The notes: generated by a model not told the origin, from the sequence alone. A DNA stretch of 64,000 nt from Adiantum capillus-veneris (GCA_014529385.2 CM043959.1:52329753-52393752); one strand, 5' to 3'; numbered from the stretch's first letter, positions 36,075-52,103 are shown. Numbers and translations are program-made.

Positions 36075-37672
36075 TGTAACATTTAATGGCCTAAAAACTT
36101 GTGTGTAGCGGAAATTAGCATGAACATAGTGAGCATTTCATTAGAATAGATTCCTAATGAGAATTACAAGAGTGCTTGGGTGGAGAGAGCAACAAACAAC
36201 ATAACACCTAGTTAGATAGCATGAACAATACTTTCAAAAGAGAGAGAAATTAAGCTATTGACATTAGTTGAGGACTGGATTTACATGGAGCCGGTCCCCC
36301 CTCCAAAAGGCTTTGTATTATGGTTTCTCCCATCAAGAGAGACATTGTACAATACAATTCTTTGTGTTCCTTCAAGACTAGCTAGTGCAATGAAGATGAA
36401 AGCTTCATGCACCAAGCAAAACACTTATCAACCACAACATCAATTGTCTCCGGTCTCAGACCCAAGACCTCACACACCTTCGAAGATGGTGAGAGCTAGC
36501 GGGGTATGAGAGTAGATTGAGAGAAAGAAGGAGTATTCTTACGAGAAAGATGTACATCTCCTCACATAATCACTCATTTTAGCATAGCTTAGCTTAGTAA
36601 TTAGCATGGTAGAGGAGATGAGCATGCATTGAAGCTTGGCTCTTGGTTGGATTTGCATCACAAAGCCAAGAGTTGTTGGTGTAGGCCTCCCTTCTCACAA
36701 GCTTGGAGTAGGTGATAAGCTTTCCATTAAAGCTTGAGAAGGAGAGAGAGTCTTCTTTACTTCACACATGAGATTTTGTGAGTGTGTGTGTGATAATGCC
36801 TTCCAAAAATCAGCCCCTCTCTCTCTTGGTCGACCCCTCTTGCTATTTTCTCATGCTATCCTCTCATTGGACCTCCCTAGGGCTAGCCAATGACAATTAA
36901 GCAGCATAAGTGATAGCCTTCTGACACGTGTCTCCCTTTCCCCTTTTGTGAGAGCTTTAGGTAATTTCATAATTCAACTAAACTCTCATTGGACCCCTTT
37001 GCCTCCTGGCCAACACGAATCAGACAAGCCATTGGGATGTTGAATGCTCATTGGACCCCTTGGGAGACTCTCCAATAGTCTTCTAGAGGGCTTAATTCTC
37101 ATTGGTTCTTTTATTAAGTGTTTTTTAAATTAATTAAACTAGATTTAATCTAGCCTAATTCTCATTGGTCCACCTCCAAGGCCATCCAATAGGAATTGGG
37201 TACACCTTGTGGGCATCTGGGCTAGGGAGCTGACATGTGTCCCTCATTTCCTTTGTGTAAAGGGAGCTTGTGTGTGTGTGTGTGTGTGTGTGTGACTTTC
37301 TCTCTCATCCCCTACAAGCAAGGCTTGCCCCCTCCTATGTAGGGATTGCTAAAGACTTTTGGGGCACACACAAAGCATCCAATTTTTCCAAAGTTTGACC
37401 TTTGGACACAACCTTTGAATTTTGGAACCTTAGCATTTTGGAAGTCTTAATGGGCTGAACCTTAGGGTCTTTTAAGACTATTATTTCACATGGCTCTTTT
37501 GCAGATGGCCTTCCCTTTCGATCCCTATTTTCCCTCCGTTGGATCCCTACTGTGGCCGGTCTGTTAGCTTAACCAATATTCTAGCTTTTTCTCCCCTGGC
37601 ACTTCCCCATATTAAATGATCAGTTAACATGAGAAAATCATTTAGGAGAATTAGATATTGATTATTGTGACA
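36075..37672 (-). repeat. LTR (5' LTR in element orientation), 1598 bp
   Basis: Direct repeat of 32071-33665, from TGTAACATTT to ATTATTGTGACA on the + strand. It lies next to the PBS, so it would carry the active promoter for minus-strand transcription. It holds the same antisense 83-codon ORF (36258-36509). Confidence 0.93.
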
Positions 37673-37677
37673 TGATG
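37673..37677. repeat. Target-site duplication TGATG, right copy
   Basis: Directly follows ...TGTGACA at 37672 and equals 32066-32070. Confidence 0.9.
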
Positions 37678-38712
37678 CAGGTGGTTGTGTTAGCATCTTT
37701 GGTTACCTCTCCACACGACTTACAGTTTCCAACTAGATACAATGCTTCTCTAATGACTTGTTCGAATGTGGTGCATGCCTTTAAGCACAAATCCTTCCTG
37801 AGAGTTTCATTTTGTAAGCCCTCCATGACGAGAAATGATAGTCAATCATCTTGTGGTAACTCTTGCATAGGACATCTTTCAATATACTATTTGAAGCAAA
37901 GCGAAGCTTCCTTCACCTTTTCGTTCTCCTTTTGCTTAAAAGAATAGATTTGGGAAACCGTGTTGTGCTTGATTCCTCTTTTGGAGAATTCCTCAGTAGT
38001 AGCAAACTCGCATAAGAGTTTATCAATGTTTGGGAAATCTCGACTATTCAATGGTTGGAACCAAGTCAATAGTGTTCCTTCCAATGCCAATTGAAACCCT
38101 TCATACTGTGTATGCAAATCCATGACTTGATATGCTCTCAAGACTTGCTTAAAGAGGGAAACATGTACATAAGGATCTCCTTATCCATTGTATTTTTTGG
38201 GCACACACTTTGTCACTTGAGATGGTCAAATTCTTCATGTTTCTACTATCATTCTCATCATTCTACGTTCCCCTAATACAACATCTCTTGCCTCATACCC
38301 ATTGATGGCTGCTCTAGAGGGAGTTCGGTTAGTTACTCTCTCTTCAATTCTTGTGTATCTACCCTTGGTTCTTGTGTATCTACCCTTGGTTCTTGTGTCT
38401 AGAACCCTTGTAGTGTAAATCATGTCTAGAGCCTCATTGCCCCGATGTGTGGTCATCGAAACCCTTGAACTCAAGGATTCCCATCTGTCTAGGTTCTAAA
38501 AAATGTGGTCGATTGAACGAGTCTTCCACTCTAGTTCTTGTCCGACTTGCTCTTGCAATTTCTGGCTTGGTTTTTGAGATAGCTAGCCTATGAATATTGG
38601 GAGTGACATAGTACTGGTAGAGTGGCCCTCCAAAGTGCACATATTTCTCAAGATCTTTGCAGTCTACTCTCAAGTGTATTGCAAAGTACCTATGGCCATA
38701 CTTGTCCAGCAT
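37678..38712 (-). pseudogene. Old gypsy element, gag N-terminal part (copy A)
   Basis: Minus 38712-38434 reads an N-terminal region (VHFGGPLYQYYVTPNIHRLA ... MGILEFKGFDDHTSGQ), then a short Arg/Lys repeat (RTKGRYT repeated, about 38400-38345). After it comes a classical retrotransposon gag domain: CVPKKYNG, RAYQVMDLHTQYEGFQLAL, TWFQPLNSRDFPNIDKLLCE and KEASLCFK (38240-37887). It continues with CTTFEQVIREALYLV-like text to the insertion point of the chromovirus. The frame resumes at 32065 when the insert and one TGATG are removed. Some stops are present. Confidence 0.75.
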
Positions 38713-38719
38713 GACTCTT

Positions 38720-41270
38720 GAGTATATCTCTCCACTTCATACATGAACACATATAAACATTTCTGCTATGTTAACTCATTAACATTAGATTCATCACATC
38801 TGTAATAAATCATTTGCTCCCAGTTATTGTACTTGTACAAACCCACATGCATGTTGTCCATGTTGATGTGATAGACACATTCACTCGCCTAACCTTTGCA
38901 TTAGGAATGCCTAGCTTTGATGGCTTTTCCTCAGGCTTGACATCAACTTTATCTTTGGTGATTGTCAGTCCCCACTTGTTCACAATAAAGGAATTGTGCA
39001 CAACAAAATACATGTTTTCTTCCTCATCAAAGTATCAATCGCCACTATAATCTACAAATACTATGAGCTTGAGCTCACTAGGCCTCTCTTCTATTTTCAC
39101 ACAGTAACGATCCATACCATCTTTGTAGATTTGAGTACCATGTTCATTTTCAAAGTGGTATTGCAATTGTAAAATTTTCATGTTTGTATTGTTTGTGATG
39201 GTCCCTTTCCCATATTGATTTCCTTCTTTAAACTCAGACTCTTGAATCCCTCAGTCATATTGGTATAAGATCTCTCTGATGAGGTATCAGAAAGACTTTC
39301 CTCTATGATGGGCTCTAAGGTTGGAAAAGTTCCTTGATTGAAACTCCCTTCTGTCGAGACGTGACGTGACTAGTCTCTAACAACACGATTTCTATTCTCA
39401 CATAACTTGTCTGATCGCAAAATACATCAAGAAAATGATGCTTGCAAAATCTTGACCTGTTACCTTTTATGAGGCATCCAATCTTCCAAACAAAGACAAC
39501 TTGAGCTGCAAAATCTGATTTCCACAACCTGTTCCCATAGGTTTCTAATGGCTCTTCATAATACAAAGTCTGTGGCAACATTTGTTGACTCGAGATTTCT
39601 TCTACTGCAGGTTGTGTTAATCAAAAAATTGATCTATTGTCTTGAGGTAAAGGAGGTTGTTGGACCAGTACTGGTTGCAGCTTATCTCACCCTTGTGTTG
39701 TTGTAGTATTTGGGCATATATGGTACCTTAGTGGTGGTGGCAAAGGTTGTACACTCGGAGGTCCATATGGCCTTTCTCTCACATAATTTGTATTGTAAAA
39801 ACACTTGTTTTTCTCATGACTGGTATACTTCTTCTCGATTGCATACCACATCAAGACTCTTGATACATTAGCTGTTTGTGGTGGTTGTTGTCGTAGGTTC
39901 GAACTTTGTTGATAACTCTAGTTCATTGTTAAGATCACTTCCTCGACCATTTGATCAACATTTGGTGCATTTGAAGTAGGAACACTACACTTAGTTGATG
40001 GTTCGTTTGTGGTTGAAGAGGCGTTTCTAGTCATAATGTCCGCATCTTCTGATATCTCTCCATAAACCTTGCAATTGTCAACTAGATACAATGCTTCTCT
40101 AGTGACCTGCTCAAAGGTGGTGCACACCTTCAAATTTAAATCCATTTTGAGAGTTTCATTTCTTAATCCCTCTACGAAGAGAACTCATAATCTTTTATCT
40201 TGTGGTAACTCTCCTCGGGGGTCCACCTTTCAAAATCTAGCCCTATATCACATGTATTCAAGAGGTATTTTTAAAACCACACACACACACACACACACAC
40301 ACACTCTTCATCATGAATTAAAAGACCCATCTTTCTTCATACACCTATATTTTTTTTTCAATTTTCAACTTTAAAACCCCTCTTGTACATGTAATTTTTA
40401 ACTCTTTGGTAGATATAAAACCCCTCCGAGTGAACTCACGTGCTACCCTTACATATTTTGAGGTGGACCCCCCGAATAACTCTCTAATAGGATATCTCTC
40501 AATTTAATGCTTAAGGGAAAGCAAAATTTCCTTCACCTTTTTGGTCTCTTTCTTCCTGAGGTGTAGATTTGAGAAACTGTGTTATTCTTGATTCCCCTCT
40601 TTGAGAATTCCTCCACAAGCTCTCACAAGAGTTGCTCTATATTTGGAAAATCTCTACTATTCAGTGACTAGAACCATGTAAATTTTATTCCTTCCAAAGT
40701 CAACCCGATTCCTTTATACTAAGTATGTAAATCTACTACTTATTCAGCTCTCTCAAGACTTGCTTAAAGAGTGAAACATGTGCACAGGGATCCCGTGACC
40801 CATTGTACTTTCTGGCAACACACTTTGCCATTTGAGATGGTCGCATCCATCATTTTTCCGCTACCATTCTCATCACTCTTGGTTCTCATAAAATGATATC
40901 TCTTGCTTCATATCCACCATTAGGAACTCTAGTTGGAGTTCTCTCAGTAGATCTCTTGTCTGGTCACACGTTTCTTACTTCAGTCCAGGTTTTTGGGACT
41001 CGTAATATAGATTGTGCCTGGAGCCTCATTGCCCTAGTGTGTTGTCATTGGAACTCTCGAACTCAAGGATCCCATCAGTCTTGGTACTAAAATTGTGGTT
41101 GACTAAAGGATTTTTCCACCCTGGTTCTAACAAGGCTCACCTTGGTTCTAACAAGGCTCACTCTTTCTGATTCTGGCCTTGTCTCTAATATGGTGGGTTT
41201 AAACGTGCCAAAAGTGGCATAATACTGATAGAGTGGTTCTCCAAAGTACATAGATATCTCCAATAGGATA
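38720..41270 (-). pseudogene. Second, related gypsy gag relic (copy B)
   Basis: Minus 41260-40900 aligns with copy A's N-terminal region (FGEPLYQYYATFGTF, RTRVEKSF, DNTLGQ). 40145-39918 (MDLNLKVCTTFEQVTREALYLVDNCK) aligns with copy A just before the chromovirus insertion, and 39950-39700 carries NPNLR-like text and a Pro-rich segment. 39600-38730 holds further open pieces without a clear motif. Many stops. Copies A and B lie head to tail, so they are either a duplication or two insertions of one family. A (CA)n tract interrupts near 40280-40303. Confidence 0.65.
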
Positions 41271-41284
41271 TGGATCTTTGTTCA

Positions 41285-41430
41285 AAATATGCACCAGTCT
41301 ACCCACAATTTTGTCTAGGGGTTGAGAAGCAACTACTATCAATTGCCCATAATTGGGTCTTGATATATGCACCAGTTTACCCACAATTTTGTCTAGGGAT
41401 TGAGAAGCACCTATTATCAATATTATATTT
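41285..41430. repeat. Two-unit tandem repeat, 78-bp period
   Basis: ATGCACCAGT.TACCCACAATTTTGTCTAGGG.TTGAGAAGCA.CTA.TATCAAT occurs at about 41288 and again at about 41366. Confidence 0.85.
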
Positions 41431-41806
41431 TTGTTATTGTAAATGTTTCTTAGATGTATGATTAGTGTATAAACTCTCTATGTTGGACAACTCTTTGGTG
41501 CCTATAACCATTTATCATGAATCATCATCTTTAGTCATGAATAAAGAAGAGCATGTTTTCAAAACAAACAAGGAATCTCGGCACTTTTCTTTTAGGTCTA
41601 AATGCATGTTGGAAAAGATTGTCATGTCTAGCCATTAAAAAAAAGGGATCTTAATAAGAGAAGATGTTGATAACAATATGAACATTATTGTTATGGTGGC
41701 TTGTTTATCAAAATTTCTAAGAAAATTCAGGGAATTATAGACATTTAAAGTATGCTTTCACATTAGTTCTTGAGTTGGAGACTTGATGACATATAGAGGT
41801 TAAACG

Positions 41807-42539
<733 letters not shown>

Positions 42540-43760
42540 TGGTAGCAAAGAACTAATATTTGATGGTACACACCACCATGTACACAAAAGCAATATGCAC
42601 CAGACCTACCCATCAATGTCTCATCAGTGGTAGGATCAGCAACAAAGCATCCACATATAGAACAACAATGAGAAGTACATCGCCCTCATGTTTTACATAC
42701 AAAGTGCTTTTTGTTGGACTGTTACAAAAGCTTCATTTAACCAAATAAATGTCAGATTTCTCATACCATGCACAAGGACATTGCTTCAACCCATACAAAT
42801 ATTTCTTACACTTGCACACTTTATCTTCCCACCCTTTAATGACAAAATCACGTGGCTACGTTGCATAAACTTCCTCCAATATGTCACCATTCAAGAAAGA
42901 AGTAACAATATCCGATTGATGTACATCCCATCCAAAATGAGCTGCCAATGCACATAGAAAATGCACAGTAGTCATACGACAAGTGGGAGCAAAAGTCTCT
43001 TCATAATCTGTGCCTTTCTACTGTGCATAGCCTTTTGCAACAAGTCAAGCCTTATAGCGATCAATCTCACGATCCAGCTTGTGTTTCAACTTGTAAACCC
43101 ACTTTGTACCAATGGCCTTTTTGCTAGGAGGCAAATCACATAAAGTCCAAGTGTCATTTTCTATAAGTGCATCATATTCTAATTACATGGCGGCCATCCA
43201 ATTTTTTGAATGATGTGCTTCATCAAAAGTTAGAGGTTCCTCAACATCACATAATCTAGACACAGTGAAAGAATAACAATCTGATGCATAAGATGCATGG
43301 AAAAATCTAAAAGAGTACGACTAGACAAAGGTTCTTTCCATGCATAAGATGCATGGCAAGAACCTCAAAGAGTACGAATAGACAAAGGTACATCCAAATT
43401 ATTGTCACACAAAGTATGCACCAGCCATTTTGGCATACCTCTAGCTTGCTCATTCTCAACCCTTTCCACATCAAGTATATCATCTACATTTGCAATAGTA
43501 ATAGGCTGATCTGTAATATTTCAAAAAAACCCATAGGTTGTACATTTGCCTCATTCGAATTTACATTCAAATTTCCACTACTAGAAAGAGGCAAAAAACT
43601 ATCATAAATGTCATGTGAGCTTATATTACTATCTTTAGTACATGACAGCAAAGGCTGAACAAAATCTTTCACAAACACAAGATCACGTGAAACCAAGATA
43701 TAAATATGTAGACTTTCAAAGTTCTTTTGGAAAAAACATTGCGTATCCAAGTGCTAAAAG
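42540..43760 (-). pseudogene. Ty1/copia reverse transcriptase relic
   Basis: Minus 43750-43650 ends the integrase with ILVSRDLVFVKD (canonical VSRDVVFDE). Then from about 43200: ALIENDTWTLCDLPPSKKAI, GTKWVYKLKHKLDREIDRYK, LVAKGYAQ..GTDYEETFAP and a HQSDIVTSFLNGDILEEVY stretch carrying the first RT Asp, followed by KCKKYLYGLKQCPCAWYEK. Near 42660 the catalytic YVDD box reads VVLYVDALLL, with the second Asp changed to Ala. A few stops remain, otherwise the sequence is well kept. The substituted catalytic site and stops make it inactive. Confidence 0.9.
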
Positions 43761-43769
43761 AACTTAGGT

Positions 43770-44390
43770 TTAGTTTAACCTCACCCATAATTTTTGAGAG
43801 CTATGTAAAAATTATAGATTTGAAGGTAAGAAAATCTATAAAATGTAGACAAATTTAGTGTAAAAATCTTAAAATGTAATAAGTTGCCTCTAAAATTTTC
43901 CATATATACACTTTCCAAGTGTTTGGGTGAAAGCATTTTGTATCTAAGTGGGTATCCAATTGCTTGAAAAAACCTAGGTTTAGTGTAATCCAGATACAAT
44001 GAGATTCACCTTAAAATTTTAGTTTTGAAGATGAGAAAACCTACAAAATTTAGAGAAAAAAAAACATAATAAATTTTGAAAATGAGAAAACCTACAAAGT
44101 TTAGAGAAAAACACTCAAACATAGTAAACTTGCTGCTAAAATTTCTCATATGCAAGTTTTTAACTTTTTTTGGAAAGAGCACAGTATTGTATGCAAATGC
44201 TCAAAGGAAATCTAATGTTCAATGTGATCCTATGACCTACAAATTTTGACATTTACCTCTAAATTCCAGTTTGAGTGTGAGAACACCCACATGATTAGAG
44301 AAAAAAATCTAAATTTAGTGCAATCCCATTCACAAATTTTGAGAATTGAGATTCACATCTAAATCCTTCTCTTTCTTTTGCAAAACTCAC
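43770..44390. other. AT-rich, internally repetitive non-coding stretch
   Basis: Motifs such as CCTAGGTTTAGTGTAATC, GATGAGAAAACCTACAAA and AAATTTAGAGAAAAA recur loosely every 100-200 bp, pointing to old degenerate tandem repeats. No gene. Confidence 0.5.
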
Positions 44391-44619
44391 AATTGTGAGT
44401 GAGTGTATTAGAATGCCAGCAAGAAATATACAGATCAGCCTCAAGCTCATATGAGCCTCGAGGGGCAGATGGTTACAACAGAAGTACCAGATAACGTACT
44501 ATTACCAAAAGCCCAGTCCTTTACACAGCAAGGCTTGACCTGAAGGCGAGGATCGCCCTAAGCCAGTCATCTGAGTTTTCCCTTTTACCTATCACATATA
44601 TTATTTCCTTACTTTCTTC

Positions 44620-45720
44620 TACAATCTCTAAGAAGCTAGCCACAGAGAGGTCACTACCAAATACACGGTAGTTCTTGGCCTTCCAAATATTACTGAAGAA
44701 ATAGTATTTGATAATTTGAGTACAGATGATAAGTGCAAGACTTCAAAACTTTTTCCCACCAAGGCCCAAATCCTTCTTGAAAACCCCAATCTTCCACGTT
44801 CTTTGTATCCATTTGCACACCTTCCCCTCCATACCTCTAATAGCCGAGCATTCCATGAAAAGGTGGGTGAGGTCTTCGCTAGCCAATTTGCACCCTGAAC
44901 ATATATTGGACCCAATACCACGTGCCTGAATCTTGACGTTGGTCGGTAAACCCCGCCACAGCACCTTCCATAGAAATACCTTCATAAAATGAGGCCACTG
45001 TGGATTCCAAATGTTCTTCTCGTGACCTCAACGCATCGAGATTCCGACCATTGTTTCTTCCACTGTTTGTTCAAATGGGCAAACCAATCATCCTCTTCCA
45101 CTCTTTCCACTCAAAGTAGATTCCCAGATCGGCATCAAAAATTTGTCGAGGCCTTCTACAGCTCTATTGACAAGTACCTTCTCAATTTCATTGAGTTGAA
45201 ACTAGGCAGAAAATTGGTCAAAGGATTTTTAGCACTTGTTGTTTTCATCCTAGAAGTGGATCAACTGCTGGAGTTTTTTATTGTTTATCCTTCTCCCAAT
45301 AAGGGTTCAAAATTACACTAGCATCTTTAGACATCCAAGGGGACCAGTGCGAGATGGAATTCTAGAAGTTTCTTGTTAATTCACGGGCCATTCCAGTACC
45401 CATGTTGCTCTATTGCACTTTTGCACCATCTCTCTCGTGATTCTCAAGCTAGACCACCTCAGGGCTAATAGTTTTTCATGCCGCACCTCTATCCCTTTCC
45501 ACTGACCACCTTTAGAGAAAAGTTTTGCCTTGTCTATCATCCTTGGTCATGATAGCCCAAGACTAGACTTGTTTTGTGATTGAGACCACAACTTTGGCAC
45601 ACAGGGCCTCAACATAAACAACAGGGTTGAGAATTCCGAGGCCAGCTTGGACCATCAGTCGAGCAATAACTTCCCACTTGACCCATTTCCATGGCGACGA
45701 GGCTTTAGTGTAGTCCATTC
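44620..45720 (-). pseudogene. LINE ORF2 3' part (RT C-terminus and zf-RVT domain)
   Basis: Minus 45720-45600 reads SPWKWVKWEVIARLMVQAGL followed by GILNPVVYVEALCAK, the end-of-RT pattern of plant L1-type LINEs (W....PK..GGLGI....N.ALLAK). Then 44985-44743 reads MKVFLWKVLWRGLPTNVKIQ ... CSGCKLASEDLTHLFMECS, a typical zf-RVT domain with C-x2-C ... H-x3-C. After that comes a Trp-rich tail to about 44628. Frame changes separate the pieces. It belongs to a different LINE type from the one at 56.4-61.7 kb. Confidence 0.85.
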
Positions 45721-46280
45721 AACTAAATAACTTATAAATATATTAAATGGGATTATAAGAGCAACATAAGCAATGAATATGGATAGGATGGCTTGTCAAT
45801 TAGTAGCATGTTTAGTGCAACTAGTACTTGTCAGTGCATAAGAAAATTAATAACAACAATAGACGCATGAAGAACAAGGTGGCTCATCACAATCATTAGT
45901 GGATGAGCGATGCCCTCCCTCCTCCACTAACTGCACCTCGAAAGGGTACAATTAGATTTTTGGCATCTTACCCCCTCCCTTTCTCATGTGTGTGTGTGAG
46001 GAGACATCCCATCAAGTGTTACTTATTTCCTAACAATTACCCTCTAGATATATGGTTCTCATTCGATAGTCTATGTGTATGAATGAGCTAGCTACACTTA
46101 TATAATGCTTTCAACTTGTGGAGTTTTACGTTTTATACATAAAATTATGATGAATATTTTTTTAAATAGTAAGATTAATATTTACCATAATTCGAATCAT
46201 AGTTGTTATTCAATAATTGTGCACACACAATTGAAGATGTGTATATCCACAATTTAATCCGTTGCCGTCATCTCTAGTAA

Positions 46281-46284
<4 letters not shown>

Positions 46285-46337
<53 letters not shown>
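46285..46337. repeat. (GA)n microsatellite
   Basis: A pure GA tract of about 26 units. Confidence 0.97.
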
Positions 46338-46338
<1 letters not shown>

Positions 46339-47367
46339 CCACTTCTTTTGAAATGGTACTTTAAAATAATGTTGGAGATGAAATGTAGCACACGTAACAC
46401 ATTGCTAGGTGCATTGCATAATTGACACTTTCACCAATGTGTCATACATTGCAATGGAGACCTTGTAGGAACCCAAAATTGCATTCCTAGAACCTATAGG
46501 GTCTGTATCTTCTAGGGTCAACGCACATTATCATTAAATACTATTTATGCTAGGCAATACTATTATGTTAACTAAATGTTCATTTTGGATAATATTTGCA
46601 AATCAAATAGAAATTTCATAAGATTTCGCCTACATATTTCTTTTTTGAAATATATTTCTAATCATATATAACATCATAGAGCTTTTTGTGATATAGCCCA
46701 TCCTTGAGCCTATTTAGCACTTTTCAAAATCCATTAAAATTAGCATCTCATGGTGTTCATATATGTAAAGCATTCATATCAAGTGCATTCAAGGGGTATT
46801 ATGAATCACTTATCTCTGAATTTTCCAAGGTTATAACACACCCTTTTCTGATTCAATGTTCTTAAAAAATGATTTTTGAAGCCTTTGTAAATGAATATGT
46901 AAAAGTTTTTGGAACTAAAAACATCTTTTCCTTGAACTTACCTGATAGGTATATGTATTTTACATGACCTTATCGAGATTAGGATGTCTTTGACATGCTA
47001 TTTACTAAAATTTGGACCTTAGTTGACTGGCTAGAAACCCCTTCAACAAGCATTCCGATATTGATGAAATCAATGAAACACACTAGCACATATTCGTATT
47101 TTGCATTCAATGTGTTTAGATTGAGTGCCAAATTTGCAAAAAAATGTATAGAGAGCTTTTCTTTAGTACCATGAAGATCCAAGACAACCAATTGAAATGG
47201 TACGTGCTCTATATTGCAAAAGTCTTTGATCTTCCCCATATCAAATCCCACCCCCTTGATTCTCCATGGAATAGACTCATCTTGAGATATTATGAAATTG
47301 AATCTTTGTGGCCGTTTCATAGAGCAAAGAAAATATGTGTACATATAAATCGTGGGTAATTAAGAGG

Positions 47368-47375
<8 letters not shown>

Positions 47376-47424
<49 letters not shown>
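47376..47424. repeat. (GA)n microsatellite
   Basis: A pure GA tract of about 24 units. Confidence 0.97.
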
Positions 47425-47426
<2 letters not shown>

Positions 47427-49595
47427 ATAATGCATGCTAATTTCTATTATCTTACCCAGATCTTGTAGTTTTACCTTAAGGCTTTACAATACCGTGCCAT
47501 TCATGACAAAGGGGGAGACTCCCATCCTGCTCTAGGTCCGACAAAACTATCGTATTCATCAACTCAAAGAGTTGGCTACCTACCTGACCACTTAATGGAA
47601 TTGTAACGATCAACTATCTACCTATAAAGGGTGAGCCTCTGTATGCTCTCTTAAGTAGATTTTATAATTCGTTTTCTTTAACACTCCACTTATTACCTCT
47701 AAGCACATAGTTAACTAGGGGGAGCTTGTTGCTACTTCAAACTCATAGGTAGCCACTATTTTTTAGTGATATAATGGATTGTAATATCAATGCTTACATG
47801 CTTAAACTAGGGTGGAAGGGTTGGTCCTTATTCGTTGGTTACAACATGAAATAATGCTTGCTAAGGCATCTTGATGATGGTACTATTGGGCTTTTTTTGC
47901 TATACAATTAGCCACATCACAATATCTGTCTTGTTGTTCTCATCAACTTGCTCTACATATTTAAATTATGGACACTTTCTAAGATGATGACAACTCCTCT
48001 GTAGGATACATTTGACTTGGTGGAATGCTTTGCCTAATGTGAAAAGTTTCAAATACACTTTCACTACTAATATATGTACTAGTCTTTTTCAGTGAAGAAG
48101 AGGTGTGGATAATAGTGAAATGCAACTTTTGGACTAATATGCAAGATGATGAAGGGATTGTTATACCTGGCTATGGTATTTTACAATGGGCATGTGATGA
48201 TGGCCTTAAGAAAATGCTTACACTCTTCCTTTCTCACGGAATGATTTGCTTTTGATTGGATGTGCACATAGTGAGATGGATACTTTTGATTTCTAATTTA
48301 ACATCAAATTTCTTAAACCTATGGGATTCTATGGCTTTGAGATTTTACTTTGGTTAACAAGGATGAGCTATAATGCTGCCTTGGTTGGAACCTAGAAACT
48401 AAACCTAACTTCTATGTCTTTGGCACAGGATATATATTTAGATGGTCACCTACATTATACCTATAGAGGATAATGATCCTATGCTTTTTGAATTTTATAT
48501 TTGTAAATTTGTTTGTCTAAGAGCAATCATATAATCAAGCTCTAGTCTTTCTTAAGAGATATTCGTGGTTTTTTGGGTTGTAACTCTCAATGTTTCCTTG
48601 TCTAACATTCTAAACCTTTATGGAATGATATCCATAGTCTAATATATGATAATTTTATGAAATGTGGGTTTGTTAATGCTCTTTAATAGTGGATAGCATA
48701 TTAATGTGACATTGGTTTTCTCACATTATGGATGGTGATAGGGATATACACTTTGACATATATGTCATTGGCTGCAATATATTGATTCATTAGTCAAGGG
48801 GCTACAACTCTCATATTGGATTTTCTAAATTGATACATGATAATCTAGGAATGCTATCATTTTGGTTGATGACTTGTAGGTAATTGGTACATCGATTATT
48901 ATGATCCTTTAAAATAACTAAATTGTTAGGCGATGATAGGGATATCTTTTTTTACTATTTTGACATACTCATATGTTGGCTCACTAGTCTTTCACTAGTT
49001 TTGGGACCTAAATCTGAATCATACAATTGTGTCATCTAACTATTGCCCAAAAAAAATTGGCGGCATTTATCTAAGTTTTCCCAAATGTGCCTTAATGAAG
49101 TAGAGGTATATACTTGCTCTTTGACTTGTAAAAGTTACACATTATGGTATTGACAAGAAGTGTTTAGATGACACAAATGAAATAAGTTAGTACGTTTTGA
49201 TTTTAGTTAGCTTAGTAAATGGTTACTTTGGTCATCAAATACTCTTTTAAACTTTTGTACAATAATAAATCTTTGATTCTTGGAGGTGACATGGTTAAGA
49301 ACTCGCATGGGTCTGTCCACACCTATAAAACACATCCAAGCCTAACAAAATGTTTTCCTTGTTTTGTATGGATGCAAGTGAGGCCCCCCCCTTGGTGCTA
49401 GAATTTGTTACTAAACAACCTTATATGAAAATGCAAATAACAATAGAATGAAATTTTTTTCTCCATCAACTTTTAAACAAAATTTTCTTAAATTTAAAGT
49501 TTTGTACAAATATAGTCATTGTCTTTGGTCAACTTAATCTTTGTTGAGTTGTCTCCATGAACTATCAAGGTCTTTTGTGTTATATATCCTAGGTA

Positions 49596-51985
<2,390 letters not shown>

Positions 51986-52018
51986 TGTGTGTGCGTGTGC
52001 GTGTGCGTGTGTATGTGT
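51986..52018. repeat. Imperfect (GT)n
   Basis: A GT/GC alternating tract at the right border of repeat copy 2. Confidence 0.9.
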
Positions 52019-52029
52019 GTCTCTCTCAA

Positions 52030-52047
52030 ATTGGACGATGCAAAAGC

Positions 52048-52103
<56 letters not shown>

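Larger units (their letters stand above)
32071..37672 (-). mobile_element. Complete-ended Ty3/gypsy chromovirus derivative, internally deleted
   Basis: Two direct LTRs of about 1.6 kb (32071-33665 and 36075-37672) flank a 2.4-kb interior. The 5-bp duplication TGATG, the initiator-Met PBS at 36062-36073 and a PPT at 33669-33679 fix the borders and the minus-strand orientation. The interior encodes only a short N-terminal segment fused to integrase with a chromodomain. Protease, reverse transcriptase and RNase H are absent, so it would need another element to move. It is inserted in the gag region of an older gypsy-like element. Confidence 0.93.
45730..49595. other. AT-rich stretch without recognisable genes
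   Basis: It contains (GA)n tracts at 46285-46337 and 47376-47424. The longest ORF (minus 47344-46979, 121 codons) has no known motif. The rest is stop-dense on both strands. Confidence 0.5.

Noticed and set aside
46979-47344. 121-codon ORF on the minus strand
   Set aside because: No motif, and the overlapping opposite frame is also open; treated as chance in AT-rich DNA.
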